DNA of 64,000 nucleotides from CATQHW01 sp965215345 (GCA_965215345.1 CBDCDL010000001.1:186001-250000); one strand, 5' to 3'. Shown: positions 34,014 to 43,568, counted from the stretch's first letter. Translations and numbers: made by a program. The notes: generated by a model from the sequence alone, not told the origin.

Positions 34014-34446
34014 TCTACGACGATCGCGTCCGCCACATCGATCGGCAGAAGCCCGGTGGGTAGTCCGCCGCGCCGTCAAGACGACCATAGCGCTCGGAGC
34101 GAGGGAAGCGACGAAAGCCGTCGCACGGAGAGCAGGAGCGGAGGGGCTCAAACGGTTCGCCGGCTCCAACCCCGGCACCGCGGTCGCGTTCGGACTGGCC
34201 GAGCAGATGGTCAACACCGTCCAGGTGCTCGGGGGCAAAATCGACGGCCAGGAGTACGGCGTCCGCACCGTACGGACCGCTGGCTCCACGGGAGGCGCGA
34301 TCGGCGGCGCTGCCGCCGGAGCGGCGGTCGGCTCCGTCATTCCGGGCGTCGGCACCGTGGTAGGCGCGGTGATCGGTGGGCTCGCGGGTTCGCTCGGGGG
34401 CGGCGGACTGGGCCGCGGACTCGGCAAGCTGTGGTTCGGCGACTGA
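33997..34446 (+). CDS. short glycine-zipper protein (paralogue lacking the nuclease domain)
   Basis: The 149-residue protein starts MATRKPLRRSRPPHRSAEAR and then joins directly to the second half of the glycine-zipper protein (TTIALGAREATKAVARRAGA to the end), with over 90% similarity to residues 225-348 of the intact copy. The predicted nuclease part and the middle domain are deleted. The C-terminal double glycine zipper is complete, so the protein could still insert in membranes. It is transcribed toward the ring-nuclease gene, 25 bases away, and could be co-transcribed with the type III operon. It may be a decayed copy. Confidence 0.65.
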   Translation: MATRKPLRRSRPPHRSAEARWVVRRAVKTTIALGAREATKAVARRAGAEGLKRFAGSNPGTAVAFGLAEQMVNTVQVLGGKIDGQEYGVRTVRTAGSTGGAIGGAAAGAAVGSVIPGVGTVVGAVIGGLAGSLGGGGLGRGLGKLWFGD

Positions 34447-34471
34447 CCCGCGTAATGGAGTACTGCCTGCC

Positions 34472-35668
34472 ATGATGCCACACGATTATCCAAGCCGAGT
34501 CCTGGTCGCCGTGACGGGCCTCTCGCCGCAGATCGTGACCGAAACCCTGTTCGCGCTGGCTGTCGGTCATCGCCGCGACCAGTATGTCGATCCCGATCTG
34601 CCGCAACGGCTCCTGGTGCCGACGAAGATCCAGCTCATCACGACGGAAGAAGGGGCGCGACGCGCCCGGTCCGCACTCCTGCATCCTGAACGCGGCTGGT
34701 TCCACCGGCTGTGCTCCGATTACGATCTGCCTGCCATCGAGTTCGGGCCGGAGGACATTGTCGTGCTCAACAAAGGAGCCGGCCAACCGCTGGATGACAT
34801 CCGCAGCAGGGAAGACAACAGGCTCGCCGCCGACGCTATCACCGCAGTCATTCGAGAGCTGAGCCGTGACGACGCCAGTTCGTTGCACGTCTCCATTGCC
34901 GGCGGGCGCAAGACCATGGGGTTCTATCTCGGCTATGCCCTGTCGTTGTACGGTCGCGCTCAGGATCGGCTGTCACACGTGCTGGTGAACGCGCCCTACG
35001 AGTCGCACCCGGATTTCTTCTACCCGCCGCCGGAGAGCCGTCTCATACAGGACCGGGACGGCCGATCGTACGACGCGCAAGACGCCCGCGTGACGCTGGC
35101 CGACATCCCGTTTGTACGCCTGCGGGAAGCGTTGGACCGCGACCTGCTGGCCGGCTCGGCGAGCTTCTCCGACGTGGTGGAGCAAGCGCAACGTGCCGTG
35201 CAGCCGATTGAATTGGTACTTGAACCCGAGACCTGTACGGTCACAGCCGCCGGAGAAACGATGCACTTGGATCCGTCTCTGTTCGCGCTTTACTGGCTGC
35301 TGGCGGAGCGGGCGCGCCGCGGCCAGGCGGCCGCCCACTGGAGCGAGGACGGCTTCATGATGAATCTGCTGCATTATTATGAACGAACGAATCCCGACCC
35401 TGGTCACTACGAGCGTGTCGAAGAGGCATATCAGGGCGGGGAGCCGAAGAACGTCATCAATCCCGCAAAGGCTCGCATCAACAGTCATTTTCGGCAATTC
35501 CTGGGCGAACGGCGCGCCACTCCCTACCTGATCGCTTCGTTGGGCCCGGTCCCCGGGCATGCACGTCGCCAGCGCTTCGGACTCCGGGTACCCCCGAACG
35601 CCATCCGGATTCGTGGGCGCAACAGGTCCGGTGCACGCCACGCACGCACGGAGAAACACCATCAATGA
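34472..35668 (+). CDS. CRISPR-associated CARF protein, Csm6/NE0113-type ring nuclease family
   Basis: The 398-residue protein has the signature start of the NE0113 (TIGR02584) family: VLVAVTGLSPQIVTETLFAL, then the CARF nucleotide-binding loop SIAGGRKTMG with G144-T148. This family binds and cleaves cyclic oligoadenylate, switching off the type III signal. The C-terminal third (KARINSHFRQFLGERRATPY) resembles a winged-helix region. The start at 34472 lies past the longer frame, which overlaps the glycine-zipper stop. Its stop overlaps the Csx2 start by four bases (ATGA), so the two are translationally coupled; the type III operon follows. Confidence 0.85.
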   Translation: MMPHDYPSRVLVAVTGLSPQIVTETLFALAVGHRRDQYVDPDLPQRLLVPTKIQLITTEEGARRARSALLHPERGWFHRLCSDYDLPAIEFGPEDIVVLNKGAGQPLDDIRSREDNRLAADAITAVIRELSRDDASSLHVSIAGGRKTMGFYLGYALSLYGRAQDRLSHVLVNAPYESHPDFFYPPPESRLIQDRDGRSYDAQDARVTLADIPFVRLREALDRDLLAGSASFSDVVEQAQRAVQPIELVLEPETCTVTAAGETMHLDPSLFALYWLLAERARRGQAAAHWSEDGFMMNLLHYYERTNPDPGHYERVEEAYQGGEPKNVINPAKARINSHFRQFLGERRATPYLIASLGPVPGHARRQRFGLRVPPNAIRIRGRNRSGARHARTEKHHQ

Positions 35669-36867
35669 GCACTCTGGTAACGTTCCTCGGCAAGTCGAGA
35701 TACGACCCCAAGACCGGCTACCTGAAAGCCACCTACCGATTCCCCAATGAACGGACGGAGAAAACCGCGTTCTTCGGACTCGCGCTGGCGGGCTATCTTG
35801 TCGTCGACACCACCGTGATCCTCGGCACCTCCGGCAGCCAATGGAGCGTACTGGTGGAGAACCTGGCGGAAGAGGACGATGAAGAAGACGCGCGCCTCAC
35901 GTTGCTGGACGCGGAAGAGCGGGAAGCCGTTGAGCAATCGCTGCTGGACCAGTTCAAACCCCTCATGAGCCGGGCGGTCGGGTGTGCCGTGATACCTCGC
36001 CTCATTCCGTTCGGAGAGGATGCCGAGAGGCAGTACGACATCCTGGCCGCGATCGCGGACTCCGTACCGAAGGAGGGATCCGTTAGCATCGACCTGACCC
36101 ATGGATTCCGGCACCTCGGCATGATCGGGTTCCTGTCGGCGGTCGTGCTGGAGCGCCTTCATCACAAGCTGAACGTTCGAGACCTGTGGTACGGGGCGCT
36201 CGACATGATGCGCGATGGCGTCGCGCCGGTCCTCGAACTCGACGGGCTGGTGCGCGTGCGCCGTTGGGTCCAAGCGCTGGATCAGTTCGACGCCACCGGC
36301 GACTACGGCGTCTTCGCACCGCTCCTGATCGAAGACGGCGTCGCCAAAGATAAAGCGAACTGTCTGGAGGCGGCTGCGTTCTACGAGCGCACGCACAATG
36401 TGCCGGAAGCGGCGCGCCGGATCGGCACCTTTCGTCCGGTGCTCGCCGAAGTGCTGCAAGGTGCATCGGGCTTGTTCCAGAGCCGGCTTGCCGAACGGCT
36501 GCGCTGGGCGGAAGAGCTCGAGCCGTGGCGGCAACAGCGCGAGCTGGCGTCCCAGTACCTGAATCGTCGCGACTTCCTCCGAGCCGCCGTGCTGGCGCGC
36601 GAGGCGTGGGTTACGCGGCTCTGCTCGGACACTGCCGTCAAATACGCCGCCCGGCAGAAGGCCGTCGAACAGTTTGTAACCGAACTGGATGAAGGATTAC
36701 ACCCGGAGTGGAAGAAGAAGGCGTTCCAGGATGTCACCCATTTGCGCAACGCGCTCGCGCACGCCACCCAGCCGACGAAACGTTACCAGTCGATGCTCAA
36801 GAAGCCGGACCGTCTCCACGATGCGCTGAAATCCGCCTGTGAACAGCTGCTCGCTGATGATGTCTAA
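35665..36867 (+). CDS. csx2: Csx2-type CARF-HEPN ribonuclease
   Basis: The 400-residue protein belongs to the Csx2/TIGR02221 group. Residues 1-200 are a CARF domain with STLVTFLGKSRYDPKTGYL and the ligand loop SIDLTHGFRHLGMIG; the C-terminal part is a HEPN domain with the RxxxxH catalytic pair at R361-H366 (RNALAH). HEPN ribonucleases of this type degrade RNA when cyclic oligoadenylate made by Cas10 binds the CARF domain, causing dormancy. It overlaps the ring-nuclease gene by four bases, pairing an effector with its probable off-switch, and precedes cmr1 by 72 bases. Confidence 0.9.
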   Translation: MSTLVTFLGKSRYDPKTGYLKATYRFPNERTEKTAFFGLALAGYLVVDTTVILGTSGSQWSVLVENLAEEDDEEDARLTLLDAEEREAVEQSLLDQFKPLMSRAVGCAVIPRLIPFGEDAERQYDILAAIADSVPKEGSVSIDLTHGFRHLGMIGFLSAVVLERLHHKLNVRDLWYGALDMMRDGVAPVLELDGLVRVRRWVQALDQFDATGDYGVFAPLLIEDGVAKDKANCLEAAAFYERTHNVPEAARRIGTFRPVLAEVLQGASGLFQSRLAERLRWAEELEPWRQQRELASQYLNRRDFLRAAVLAREAWVTRLCSDTAVKYAARQKAVEQFVTELDEGLHPEWKKKAFQDVTHLRNALAHATQPTKRYQSMLKKPDRLHDALKSACEQLLADDV

Positions 36868-36939
36868 GTTGAACGCGACACGTGACCAAAGGCTTGGTGC
36901 CGGAGGACTCGGATTCCGCGCGCCCCGGGACGCCCCGGC

Positions 36940-38091
36940 ATGAAACGCCTCGAAGTTCGATTCAAGGTCGTCACGCCCTGCTTTCTCGGGGGGCACGGTC
37001 ACCAGGCCGAAGTGCGCCTCCCGTCGATCAAGGGCGCGCTTCGCTTCTGGTGGCGTGCGATCACCTATGCACGGATGGCAGATGCAGAGCGTGACGGAAT
37101 CATCAAACGATTGGCGAGCGCAGAACGATGGTTGTTCGGAGCCAGTGAGACCGGACAGAGCCGCCTGATCATGACCCTGGATGGCGAAGATGCCCGACCG
37201 CAGGTCCTCAAGAAAGACACGATCCTCACGGATGCATACGGCGCTGCCGTTGGCGCTGGCGCGCGTTATCTCGGCTATGGCGTCATGGAAGCCTTTGCGA
37301 GCCGGAACAAGGGGACCAAGGCGGCCCAGTTGAGCCGCAGTTGTCTTGCAGCGCCATTCGACGTGTCCTTGCGGATCGGCGCGCAGGAAACGGATTCTCT
37401 GCGATCGGTCGTCCCGGCGCTGCGGCTGCTTGGTATGCTGGGCGGGTTCGGCTCCAAGTCACGCAAAGGCTACGGCAGCGTCAATCTGACCGCCCTCGAA
37501 GGAGATGGCGTCGACCGATGGCATCCCCCACGCACGGAAGATGACTATCGGAAGGAACTCCGCACGTTGCTGCAGGATGCGGCGGACTGCCATGATGAGC
37601 CGGACATCAGCGCGTTCTCGAAGCATGCCCGTGTCGATCTGTTCCAAAGTCACCGCACGCCATTGGAAGCGCTCGACGCCTACGGCAAAGCGATGGTCCG
37701 CTATCGGAGCTGGGGGAAAGACAACCGGATTCTGGGCCGTGAGCCGTCTCAGCGCCGTTTCCGTGAGGATCACGATTGGATGTACGACATGCCGTCGTCG
37801 CCTGACTTTCACCCTCGCAGGGCAGTGTTCGGCCTGCCGCACAATTACGGCAAGCGCAAGGCGGTGAAGCCGGCATCTCACGATCGTCGCGCCAGCCCCC
37901 TGTTGTTCCACGTCCATGAAGAAACCGGTTCGCGTTACGTCGGCGTCGCGGTGTTGCTGCGCTCCCACTTCTTGCCGAACGGCGAAGGGATACATGCGGG
38001 AAGAGCGAGTGTTCCTGCCAGGCCGGACTGGAACGTACTGACGGATTTTCTTGATGCCAACAAACGAAGGACGATCTGGCCCGATGGCTGA
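36940..38091 (+). CDS. cmr1: type III-B RAMP protein Cmr1
   Basis: The 383-residue Cas7-like subunit opens with RFKVVTPCFLGGHGHQAEVR and IKGALRFWWRAITYARM, the diagnostic Cmr1 patterns, and carries the glycine-rich loop GGFGSKSRKGYGSV. Cmr1 caps the 3' side of the crRNA in the Cmr effector complex with Cmr4 and Cmr6. It is first in the cmr1-cas10-cmr3-cmr4-cmr5-cmr6 operon; its stop overlaps the Cas10 start at 38084. Length is typical. Confidence 0.92.
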   Translation: MKRLEVRFKVVTPCFLGGHGHQAEVRLPSIKGALRFWWRAITYARMADAERDGIIKRLASAERWLFGASETGQSRLIMTLDGEDARPQVLKKDTILTDAYGAAVGAGARYLGYGVMEAFASRNKGTKAAQLSRSCLAAPFDVSLRIGAQETDSLRSVVPALRLLGMLGGFGSKSRKGYGSVNLTALEGDGVDRWHPPRTEDDYRKELRTLLQDAADCHDEPDISAFSKHARVDLFQSHRTPLEALDAYGKAMVRYRSWGKDNRILGREPSQRRFREDHDWMYDMPSSPDFHPRRAVFGLPHNYGKRKAVKPASHDRRASPLLFHVHEETGSRYVGVAVLLRSHFLPNGEGIHAGRASVPARPDWNVLTDFLDANKRRTIWPDG

Positions 38092-39991
38092 CCGGACGCT
38101 GCACATGTCCATTGGCCCCGTGCAGCAGTTCGTGGGCCAGGCACGGCGCACGCGGGACCTGTGGGCGGGGTCCTTTCTGCTCTCGTGGCTGGCCGGGCAA
38201 CTGATGGCAGCCGTCATGCGCCGAGGCGGGCAAGTGCTCTTTCCGGTGGTCGGCACGGTGCAGGCCCCGGATGATCCATTGCTGGCCGCCATTCTGGGAT
38301 CTCGGTCCGAACGGCCCCCCATCGGCACGCTGCCCAACCGGTTCAAGGCGTCGGTCCCGGAAGCGTTCGATCCCGCGCTTGCGGCACACGACGCGCGGCA
38401 GGCGTGGCGCAGGCTGGCGGAATGCGTATGGGACCAGTTCGTGGCCGGTACTGCCGATCGGGGACGCGGCACCCGCGCCATCTATGAGCGGCAGATCGAC
38501 GGCTTCTGGGACCTGCAGTGGGTGATCGGCGCCGACCCGGGCGACGGCAGCGATGGAGCTTGGCTGGACCGGCGCAAGAACTGGCGGTCGCATTGGCCGC
38601 CGCGCGAAGGGGGCGATCACTGTACGGCGATGGGCGACTGGCAGGAGATCTCGGGATTCGTGCGCGGGCGCCAGCGGCACCTGCAGGACGCCTTCTGGAT
38701 CGATCTGCAGCGCACGGTGGGGCGGCTCGACATTCGGGACGGAGAACGGCTGTGTGCGGTGGCGCTGGTCAAGCGCCTGTTTCCCAAGCTCGGCGCAACG
38801 CGGCAGGAACGGGCCATCGGCTGGCGGCTCGGCGCGGCGAATTGGCCTTCCACCGCCTACATGGCGGCCGTCCCCTGGCTGATGCACGCCAGCGCCAAGG
38901 CGGAACGCCGCTCGAAACTGAGCGGATACGTCCGCGAGATCGAGCAATGCGTGGGACCCGACACGTTCGCGCAACTCAGAAGCGAGCGCGCCACTCGCCT
39001 GCCCGGCCTTGAATCGCTCGCCGAGGATGCCGATCTGGACGGCAACCTGTTCCTCGAAGCGGCGTTGGCGAACCCCCGCGTCACGCCGCTGACACGTCTG
39101 TGCAGCACCGACAACGCGGATCGGGAAGATCCCGACGCGGAGACTCGCCACCGATTGCGCGAAGCGCTGCAAGCGCTTGGCCGAGCGGTCGGCGGCTCCG
39201 CGCAGCCGTTCTACGCACTGTTGCTGATGGATGGTGATCGGCTCGGCAGCCTGTTGCGGCAGAACGACGAACGGTCCGTGTCGGCTGCGTTGGCGCGGTT
39301 CGTCCGGCGGGTGCCGGGTACGGTAGCTGGTCGAAACGGCGTCACCGTGTATGCCGGTGGCGACGACGTCCTGGCGATGGTGCCGGTCACGTCCGCAGTC
39401 GAATGCGCGGTCAAGTTGCGACGGGACTACGACGAGGCGTTCCAGCCGCTGCAACTCGACGCAACGGGCCGGCGATCCACGGCGTCGGCGGCCATCGTGT
39501 TCGCTCATTACCACTGCCCGTTGCGCGACGTACTCATGTGCGCTCACGCGCAGCTCGACACGGCCAAGGAGGGTAACGGGCGCAACTCGCTGGCGCTGGC
39601 GGTGATGCTCAGCGGCGGAGTCAACCGCCGCTGGGTGGGTAGTTTCGAAGCCGCGCCGGACGCGCTCGGGCTACTTGTTCGGCAGGTCGAAGCCTTCTCG
39701 GCGAGTTTCCTGTACAACATCCAAGAGCGCTATGGGCCGATGATCGATCGCATTGCGGATCGAGACGATCGTCGCGGCATCCTGTTGGCCGAGTACCTCA
39801 AGGGGAAGCCGCCGCAAAGCGAAGATGACCGCGAGCGCGCGCGTGAGGCAGTCGAACTTCTGTTGCGCGCCTGTGTCACCGAGCGCGGCGACGAGGCGGC
39901 CGTCGACACCCCCCGGTTTCAGTTCGATGGAGCCCTCATCGCACGTTTCGTGGCAGAGACGGGGCGCTTCCGAGAGGGAGCGCAGCAGTGA
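38084..39991 (+). CDS. cas10: type III-B Cas10/Cmr2 (cyclase, no HD domain)
   Basis: The 635-residue protein begins directly with the palm-like region MSIGPVQQFVGQARRTRDLW; there is no HD nuclease domain, so it should lack DNase activity. The cyclase palm has LLLMDGDRLG and the GGDD motif (G425-D428 in VYAGGDDVLAMVP), so cyclic oligoadenylate synthesis is expected. It is the large subunit that converts target-RNA binding into a second messenger for the CARF proteins upstream. The ATG at 38084 lies in the cmr1 stop; the stop overlaps the cmr3 GTG start. Confidence 0.93.
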   Translation: MADRTLHMSIGPVQQFVGQARRTRDLWAGSFLLSWLAGQLMAAVMRRGGQVLFPVVGTVQAPDDPLLAAILGSRSERPPIGTLPNRFKASVPEAFDPALAAHDARQAWRRLAECVWDQFVAGTADRGRGTRAIYERQIDGFWDLQWVIGADPGDGSDGAWLDRRKNWRSHWPPREGGDHCTAMGDWQEISGFVRGRQRHLQDAFWIDLQRTVGRLDIRDGERLCAVALVKRLFPKLGATRQERAIGWRLGAANWPSTAYMAAVPWLMHASAKAERRSKLSGYVREIEQCVGPDTFAQLRSERATRLPGLESLAEDADLDGNLFLEAALANPRVTPLTRLCSTDNADREDPDAETRHRLREALQALGRAVGGSAQPFYALLLMDGDRLGSLLRQNDERSVSAALARFVRRVPGTVAGRNGVTVYAGGDDVLAMVPVTSAVECAVKLRRDYDEAFQPLQLDATGRRSTASAAIVFAHYHCPLRDVLMCAHAQLDTAKEGNGRNSLALAVMLSGGVNRRWVGSFEAAPDALGLLVRQVEAFSASFLYNIQERYGPMIDRIADRDDRRGILLAEYLKGKPPQSEDDRERAREAVELLLRACVTERGDEAAVDTPRFQFDGALIARFVAETGRFREGAQQ

Positions 39992-41118
39992 ACCTCGTCT
40001 ACTTCGACCCCATCGACACGCTGTTCTTCCGCGACGGTCGCCCGTACCACGGGGGAGAGCTCAGTCAGGCGGGGGTCGCCAGCCTGTTCCCCCCGAGACC
40101 GACGACGCTGGTCGGCGCTGTTCGCGCAGCGTGCGCGCGCGCCATGGGCTGGACCGGCGGCAATTGGAGCGCCCACATCCGAAGCCGACTCGGGGACCGG
40201 GCCGACCTCGGACCGTTGCGTTTCCGAGGCCCCGTCGTGGTGCGGCGCTCCGACTCCGGACCGGGCGCATGGGAGTGCCTGTTTCCCGCACCGGCGAATC
40301 TCATCTACTCGCCAGTACAGAACGATATCCCGCCAGATGCGGCCTTGCTTGCGCCGGGGCCGGAGATCGAATGCGACATCGGATCGAACGTGCGGCTGCC
40401 GACCACAGTCGATCCGCCGGAGGGCGCCAAGCTGCTGCGAGAGTCGGGCTGGTGGATTACGGCGGCTGGGCTGCAAGCCGTCCTCCGCAACCGTCGGCCC
40501 GCCGCCGCGAGTCTTGTGCACGGCCGGAAGCTGTGGGTGCTGGAGCCGCGTGTTGGAATCGTCCGTAGCGAAACGACACGCACCACCGACGAGGGGGCCA
40601 TCTATTCGCCGGCTCACGTCCGCTTGGGCAAAGGAGTCGCGCTGGCCATGGAGACCGAAGGGTTGCCGCAGGAATTCGTGACCGCGCGCCATTCGCGTCC
40701 TCATCCTGTGGGCGGAGAGGCGCGAACCTGCTGGCTGCGATGCGGTACCGAGCCGCTCTCCCTTCCCGGTATGCCTGACCTCGGGCCGCCGAGCAACACC
40801 ATCCGCTACACCGCGACGCTGTTGACCCCGGCCGATACGGGACAACCGCCACGACCCGGAGAGCACGACTACGCCGGGTTGCCGGGTCGTATCGAGGCAG
40901 CCTGTCTGCCCCGTCCGGAGCTGGTCGGCGGCTGGGATTCGCACGAGCAGGGAGGGGCGCCCCTGGCGCTGCGTCCCCATCTGGCCGCCGGCAGCGTTCT
41001 GTTCCTGGAGGCCCGTTGGGAAGCGGCCAGCCGGATCGCAACGTTGCACGGCGCCGCGCTCGGTCACCGTACCGCGTGGGGCTACGGGCTGACCGTCATC
41101 GGTCGTTGGGATTCGTGA
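39988..41118 (+). CDS. cmr3: type III-B Cmr3
   Basis: The 376-residue Cas5-like subunit starts with LVYFDPIDTLFFRDGRPY and has SLFPPRPTTLVGAVRAACA, both typical of Cmr3, and a C-terminal G-rich loop GHRTAWGYG. It holds the 5' tag of the crRNA next to Cas10. GTG start overlaps the cas10 stop (GTGA). Followed by 37 bases to cmr4 with AAGGAG before its start. Confidence 0.92.
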   Translation: MNLVYFDPIDTLFFRDGRPYHGGELSQAGVASLFPPRPTTLVGAVRAACARAMGWTGGNWSAHIRSRLGDRADLGPLRFRGPVVVRRSDSGPGAWECLFPAPANLIYSPVQNDIPPDAALLAPGPEIECDIGSNVRLPTTVDPPEGAKLLRESGWWITAAGLQAVLRNRRPAAASLVHGRKLWVLEPRVGIVRSETTRTTDEGAIYSPAHVRLGKGVALAMETEGLPQEFVTARHSRPHPVGGEARTCWLRCGTEPLSLPGMPDLGPPSNTIRYTATLLTPADTGQPPRPGEHDYAGLPGRIEAACLPRPELVGGWDSHEQGGAPLALRPHLAAGSVLFLEARWEAASRIATLHGAALGHRTAWGYGLTVIGRWDS

Positions 41119-41155
41119 ACCTCATGTCATTCAAGTCATTCAAGGAGCTGCAGCG

Positions 41156-41986
41156 ATGAATCAGATGCTGCTCGGCCTGTTGGCCGAAACCTTCATCCAT
41201 CCCGGCGCCGGCCAGACCGGCGGTGCCATCGACCTGCCGGTGGCGCGCGAGGCGGCAACCGGCTATCCGTTCATCGCCGGATCGAGCATGAAAGGCGCGA
41301 TGCGCGACGCGGTCCGGCTGGACAAAGAGAGTCAGGAGCGCGTGTTCGGCACCCAGGACCGCGGGGGCGCTCTGCTCGTGTCGGACGCGCGGCTGTTGCT
41401 GCTGCCGCTGCGCAGCCTGTCGAGTCTCTACCACTGGGCGACCTGCCCGCACCTGCTGGAACGATTCGGGCGCGACCTGCGGCGCACCGAAACCGGCACT
41501 GCGCCCGCCGACACGCCGACCGTCGGCCAGTACCGCTATCTGGGCGCGGCGGGGCAACAGGACGCGAAGCTGTTTCTGGAGGAACGCAGCTTCACCGCCC
41601 AGTCGTCGTCCGTAAACGGGCCGAACCTGGATGGCTGGATCACGTCGATTGCCCGCCTGATTCCGGATGCCGCGGCATGCGACCGGCTGCCTCGGCAGTT
41701 GATCGTGCTGGATGACCGCGACTTCGCTTGGTTCGCCCGTCACGGGTTGCCGGTACTGGCGCGGAATCAGCTCGACAAGAACAAGACGAGTGAGAATCTC
41801 TGGTATGAAGAAACTTTGCCGCCCGATACGCTGATGTACACCACGCTTGCCGAGCACGACTCCGATAGCGGCGGATTGGCCGCAATGCGAACGGCCTTCG
41901 AGCACCGCCCGTACCTGCAGGTCGGAGGCAACGCGACGGTGGGACAGGGCTGGTTTGCGGTGGCCTGCGCGGAGGCGGACGCGTGA
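41156..41986 (+). CDS. cmr4: type III-B Cmr4 (Cas7, target RNA cleavage)
   Basis: The 276-residue backbone subunit has TFIHPGAGQTGGAIDLPVAR; the Asp at residue 26 corresponds to the catalytic Asp of known Cmr4 proteins that cut target RNA at six-base intervals. YPFIAGSSMKGAMRDAV is the conserved Cas7 loop and GGNATVGQGWF the glycine-rich end. RBS AAGGAG precedes the ATG. Stop overlaps the cmr5 start by four bases. Confidence 0.93.
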   Translation: MNQMLLGLLAETFIHPGAGQTGGAIDLPVAREAATGYPFIAGSSMKGAMRDAVRLDKESQERVFGTQDRGGALLVSDARLLLLPLRSLSSLYHWATCPHLLERFGRDLRRTETGTAPADTPTVGQYRYLGAAGQQDAKLFLEERSFTAQSSSVNGPNLDGWITSIARLIPDAAACDRLPRQLIVLDDRDFAWFARHGLPVLARNQLDKNKTSENLWYEETLPPDTLMYTTLAEHDSDSGGLAAMRTAFEHRPYLQVGGNATVGQGWFAVACAEADA

Positions 41987-42390
41987 ACCCATTGAGCCTC
42001 GATCAGCGCCGCGCTAAGCACGCTCTGCACCGAATCAAGCAGCGTCAGAACGAAAAAAGACAATCGGACTACCTGAGCTACGCCAAGGCGTTGCCCGCGT
42101 CGATCCAGCAGAACGGTCTCGGGCAGGCGCTGGCGACGCTGTTGGCCGCGGCCAAGGGAAACCAGCGGGATCCGCACCACCTGTTGTTCGCGGACGTGCA
42201 GGACTGGCTGTGCGGCAATGACGACGATGCGCCCTATCGAAACGCGGGCGATCTGTTCTCCGCGATTACAGAGAACAAGCAGCAGCACTACTTGCGTGCC
42301 CAAGACGAGGCGCAAGCGTATCTGAACTGGCTGAAGAAGTTCGCCGCTGCTTACCTGCAAGCAAGAACAACAACGAAGACGGATGGATAA
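41983..42390 (+). CDS. cmr5: type III-B Cmr5
   Basis: The 135-residue all-helical small subunit starts MNPLSLDQRRAKHALHRIKQ and has YAKALPASIQQNGLGQALAT, both matching Cmr5, with a helical end LNWLKKFAAAYLQA. It lines the target-RNA side of the Cmr complex. GTG start overlaps the cmr4 stop; the stop overlaps the first codons of cmr6. Confidence 0.92.
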   Translation: MNPLSLDQRRAKHALHRIKQRQNEKRQSDYLSYAKALPASIQQNGLGQALATLLAAAKGNQRDPHHLLFADVQDWLCGNDDDAPYRNAGDLFSAITENKQQHYLRAQDEAQAYLNWLKKFAAAYLQARTTTKTDG

Positions 42391-43564
42391 CTTCCCACTC
42401 TACAAGGATGCCGAGTCCGCTTCTCTCGCGCAAGACGGAAACCGCGGCCTCTGGTACGACAAGTTCTGCAGCACGTGGCTACAGCTTCCGCCGGGCGGGG
42501 AGAAGTCGGCTCTCGACAAGGACAAGTGGATTGGCGAGGTTGCCGGGGTGTGCGGCAACGGCGGCGAACTCCGGCAGTACGGGGAGCGACAGAAGCGCAT
42601 GATCGGGTCACTACATGGCAGGTGGCTCGATCTGCGGACCAGTAGTCCGTTCGTCAGTGGCTTGGGCCGTGCGCATCCGGTGGAAAACGGGTTCGCTTGG
42701 CACTACACGTTGGGCGTTCCCTATCTGCCCGGATCATCGGTCAAAGGCATGGTTCGTGCGTGGGTCACACAGTGGAAGGAGGTGGAAGAAGCCGCTCGAC
42801 TGCACATTCTCGGTTCACCGCCGCCGATCCCAGGCGTTGTACCGAATCCACGAGTCGGAGCCGTCGTGTTTCTCGACGCGCTGCCTGCCGGGCCCGTCGA
42901 GCTGGGCGCCGACGTGATGACGCCGCACTACGGCGCCTACTACCAGAGCGGCGAGGTCCCGGGCGACTGGATGAGCCCGACACCGATACCGTTTCTCGTC
43001 GTCAAAGAAGGTGTGACGTTCCGCTTTGCGGTCGCGCCGCGGCAACCGGGCGAGAAATCACACGAAAACTGCACGACAGCGTGTGCTTGGTTGAAAGAGG
43101 CTCTGGAGTGGATTGGAGCCGGCGCCAAGACGGCAGTCGGCTACGGCCGCATGCGCGTCGACGAGGACGCGCAGAGGAGAAGCGAGCAGGAGCGGATAGA
43201 TCGCCGTAAGGAGGACGAGCGGAAGGCCGCCCTTCAGGAGAGGATACGTGATCTTCCGGAAGACGCGGCCCGGTTGGAACTGCAGCGCCAACAAGGAAGA
43301 TGGAACGACGTGAACGCCTTTCTGGACGCCGCGGAGCGCTTTCTTGCTGACAATCCGACGATCAGCAACGAAGGCCTCAAGCTGCTTGCCGACGAAGTTG
43401 TGAAGCGTTGGCCGGGGATACTGGAAGATCCCGACGCCGTGAGAGGCAAGAGGAAAAAACCGAAGTACCGAACAAGGCCTCGGGCATTGGCGAAGTCGTT
43501 GAACGCAAGAAGGGAGATCAGCGCAGGCCGGCGGGTGGCGACGCCTGAGCCGGAGTCGGAGTGA
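42383..43564 (+). CDS. cmr6: type III-B Cmr6 with charged C-terminal extension
   Basis: The Cas7-like part (residues 1 to about 260) has SPFVSGLGRAHPVENGFAWH, LPGSSVKGMVRAW and the G-rich loop GAGAKTAVGYGRM, all Cmr6 hallmarks. It closes the 3' end of the complex with Cmr1. A tail of about 130 residues, highly charged and predicted coiled-coil (RIDRRKEDERKAALQERIRD), then a basic end with RKKPKYRTRP, is longer than the core; related Cmr6 proteins vary here. It is the last gene of the operon. Confidence 0.9.
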   Translation: MDNFPLYKDAESASLAQDGNRGLWYDKFCSTWLQLPPGGEKSALDKDKWIGEVAGVCGNGGELRQYGERQKRMIGSLHGRWLDLRTSSPFVSGLGRAHPVENGFAWHYTLGVPYLPGSSVKGMVRAWVTQWKEVEEAARLHILGSPPPIPGVVPNPRVGAVVFLDALPAGPVELGADVMTPHYGAYYQSGEVPGDWMSPTPIPFLVVKEGVTFRFAVAPRQPGEKSHENCTTACAWLKEALEWIGAGAKTAVGYGRMRVDEDAQRRSEQERIDRRKEDERKAALQERIRDLPEDAARLELQRQQGRWNDVNAFLDAAERFLADNPTISNEGLKLLADEVVKRWPGILEDPDAVRGKRKKPKYRTRPRALAKSLNARREISAGRRVATPEPESE

Positions 43565-43568
43565 GCGT

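Noticed and set aside
33021..34475. A 484-codon plus-strand frame across the inverted duplication
   Set aside because: It strings together out-of-frame csb2 and glycine-zipper sequence and has no coherent domain.
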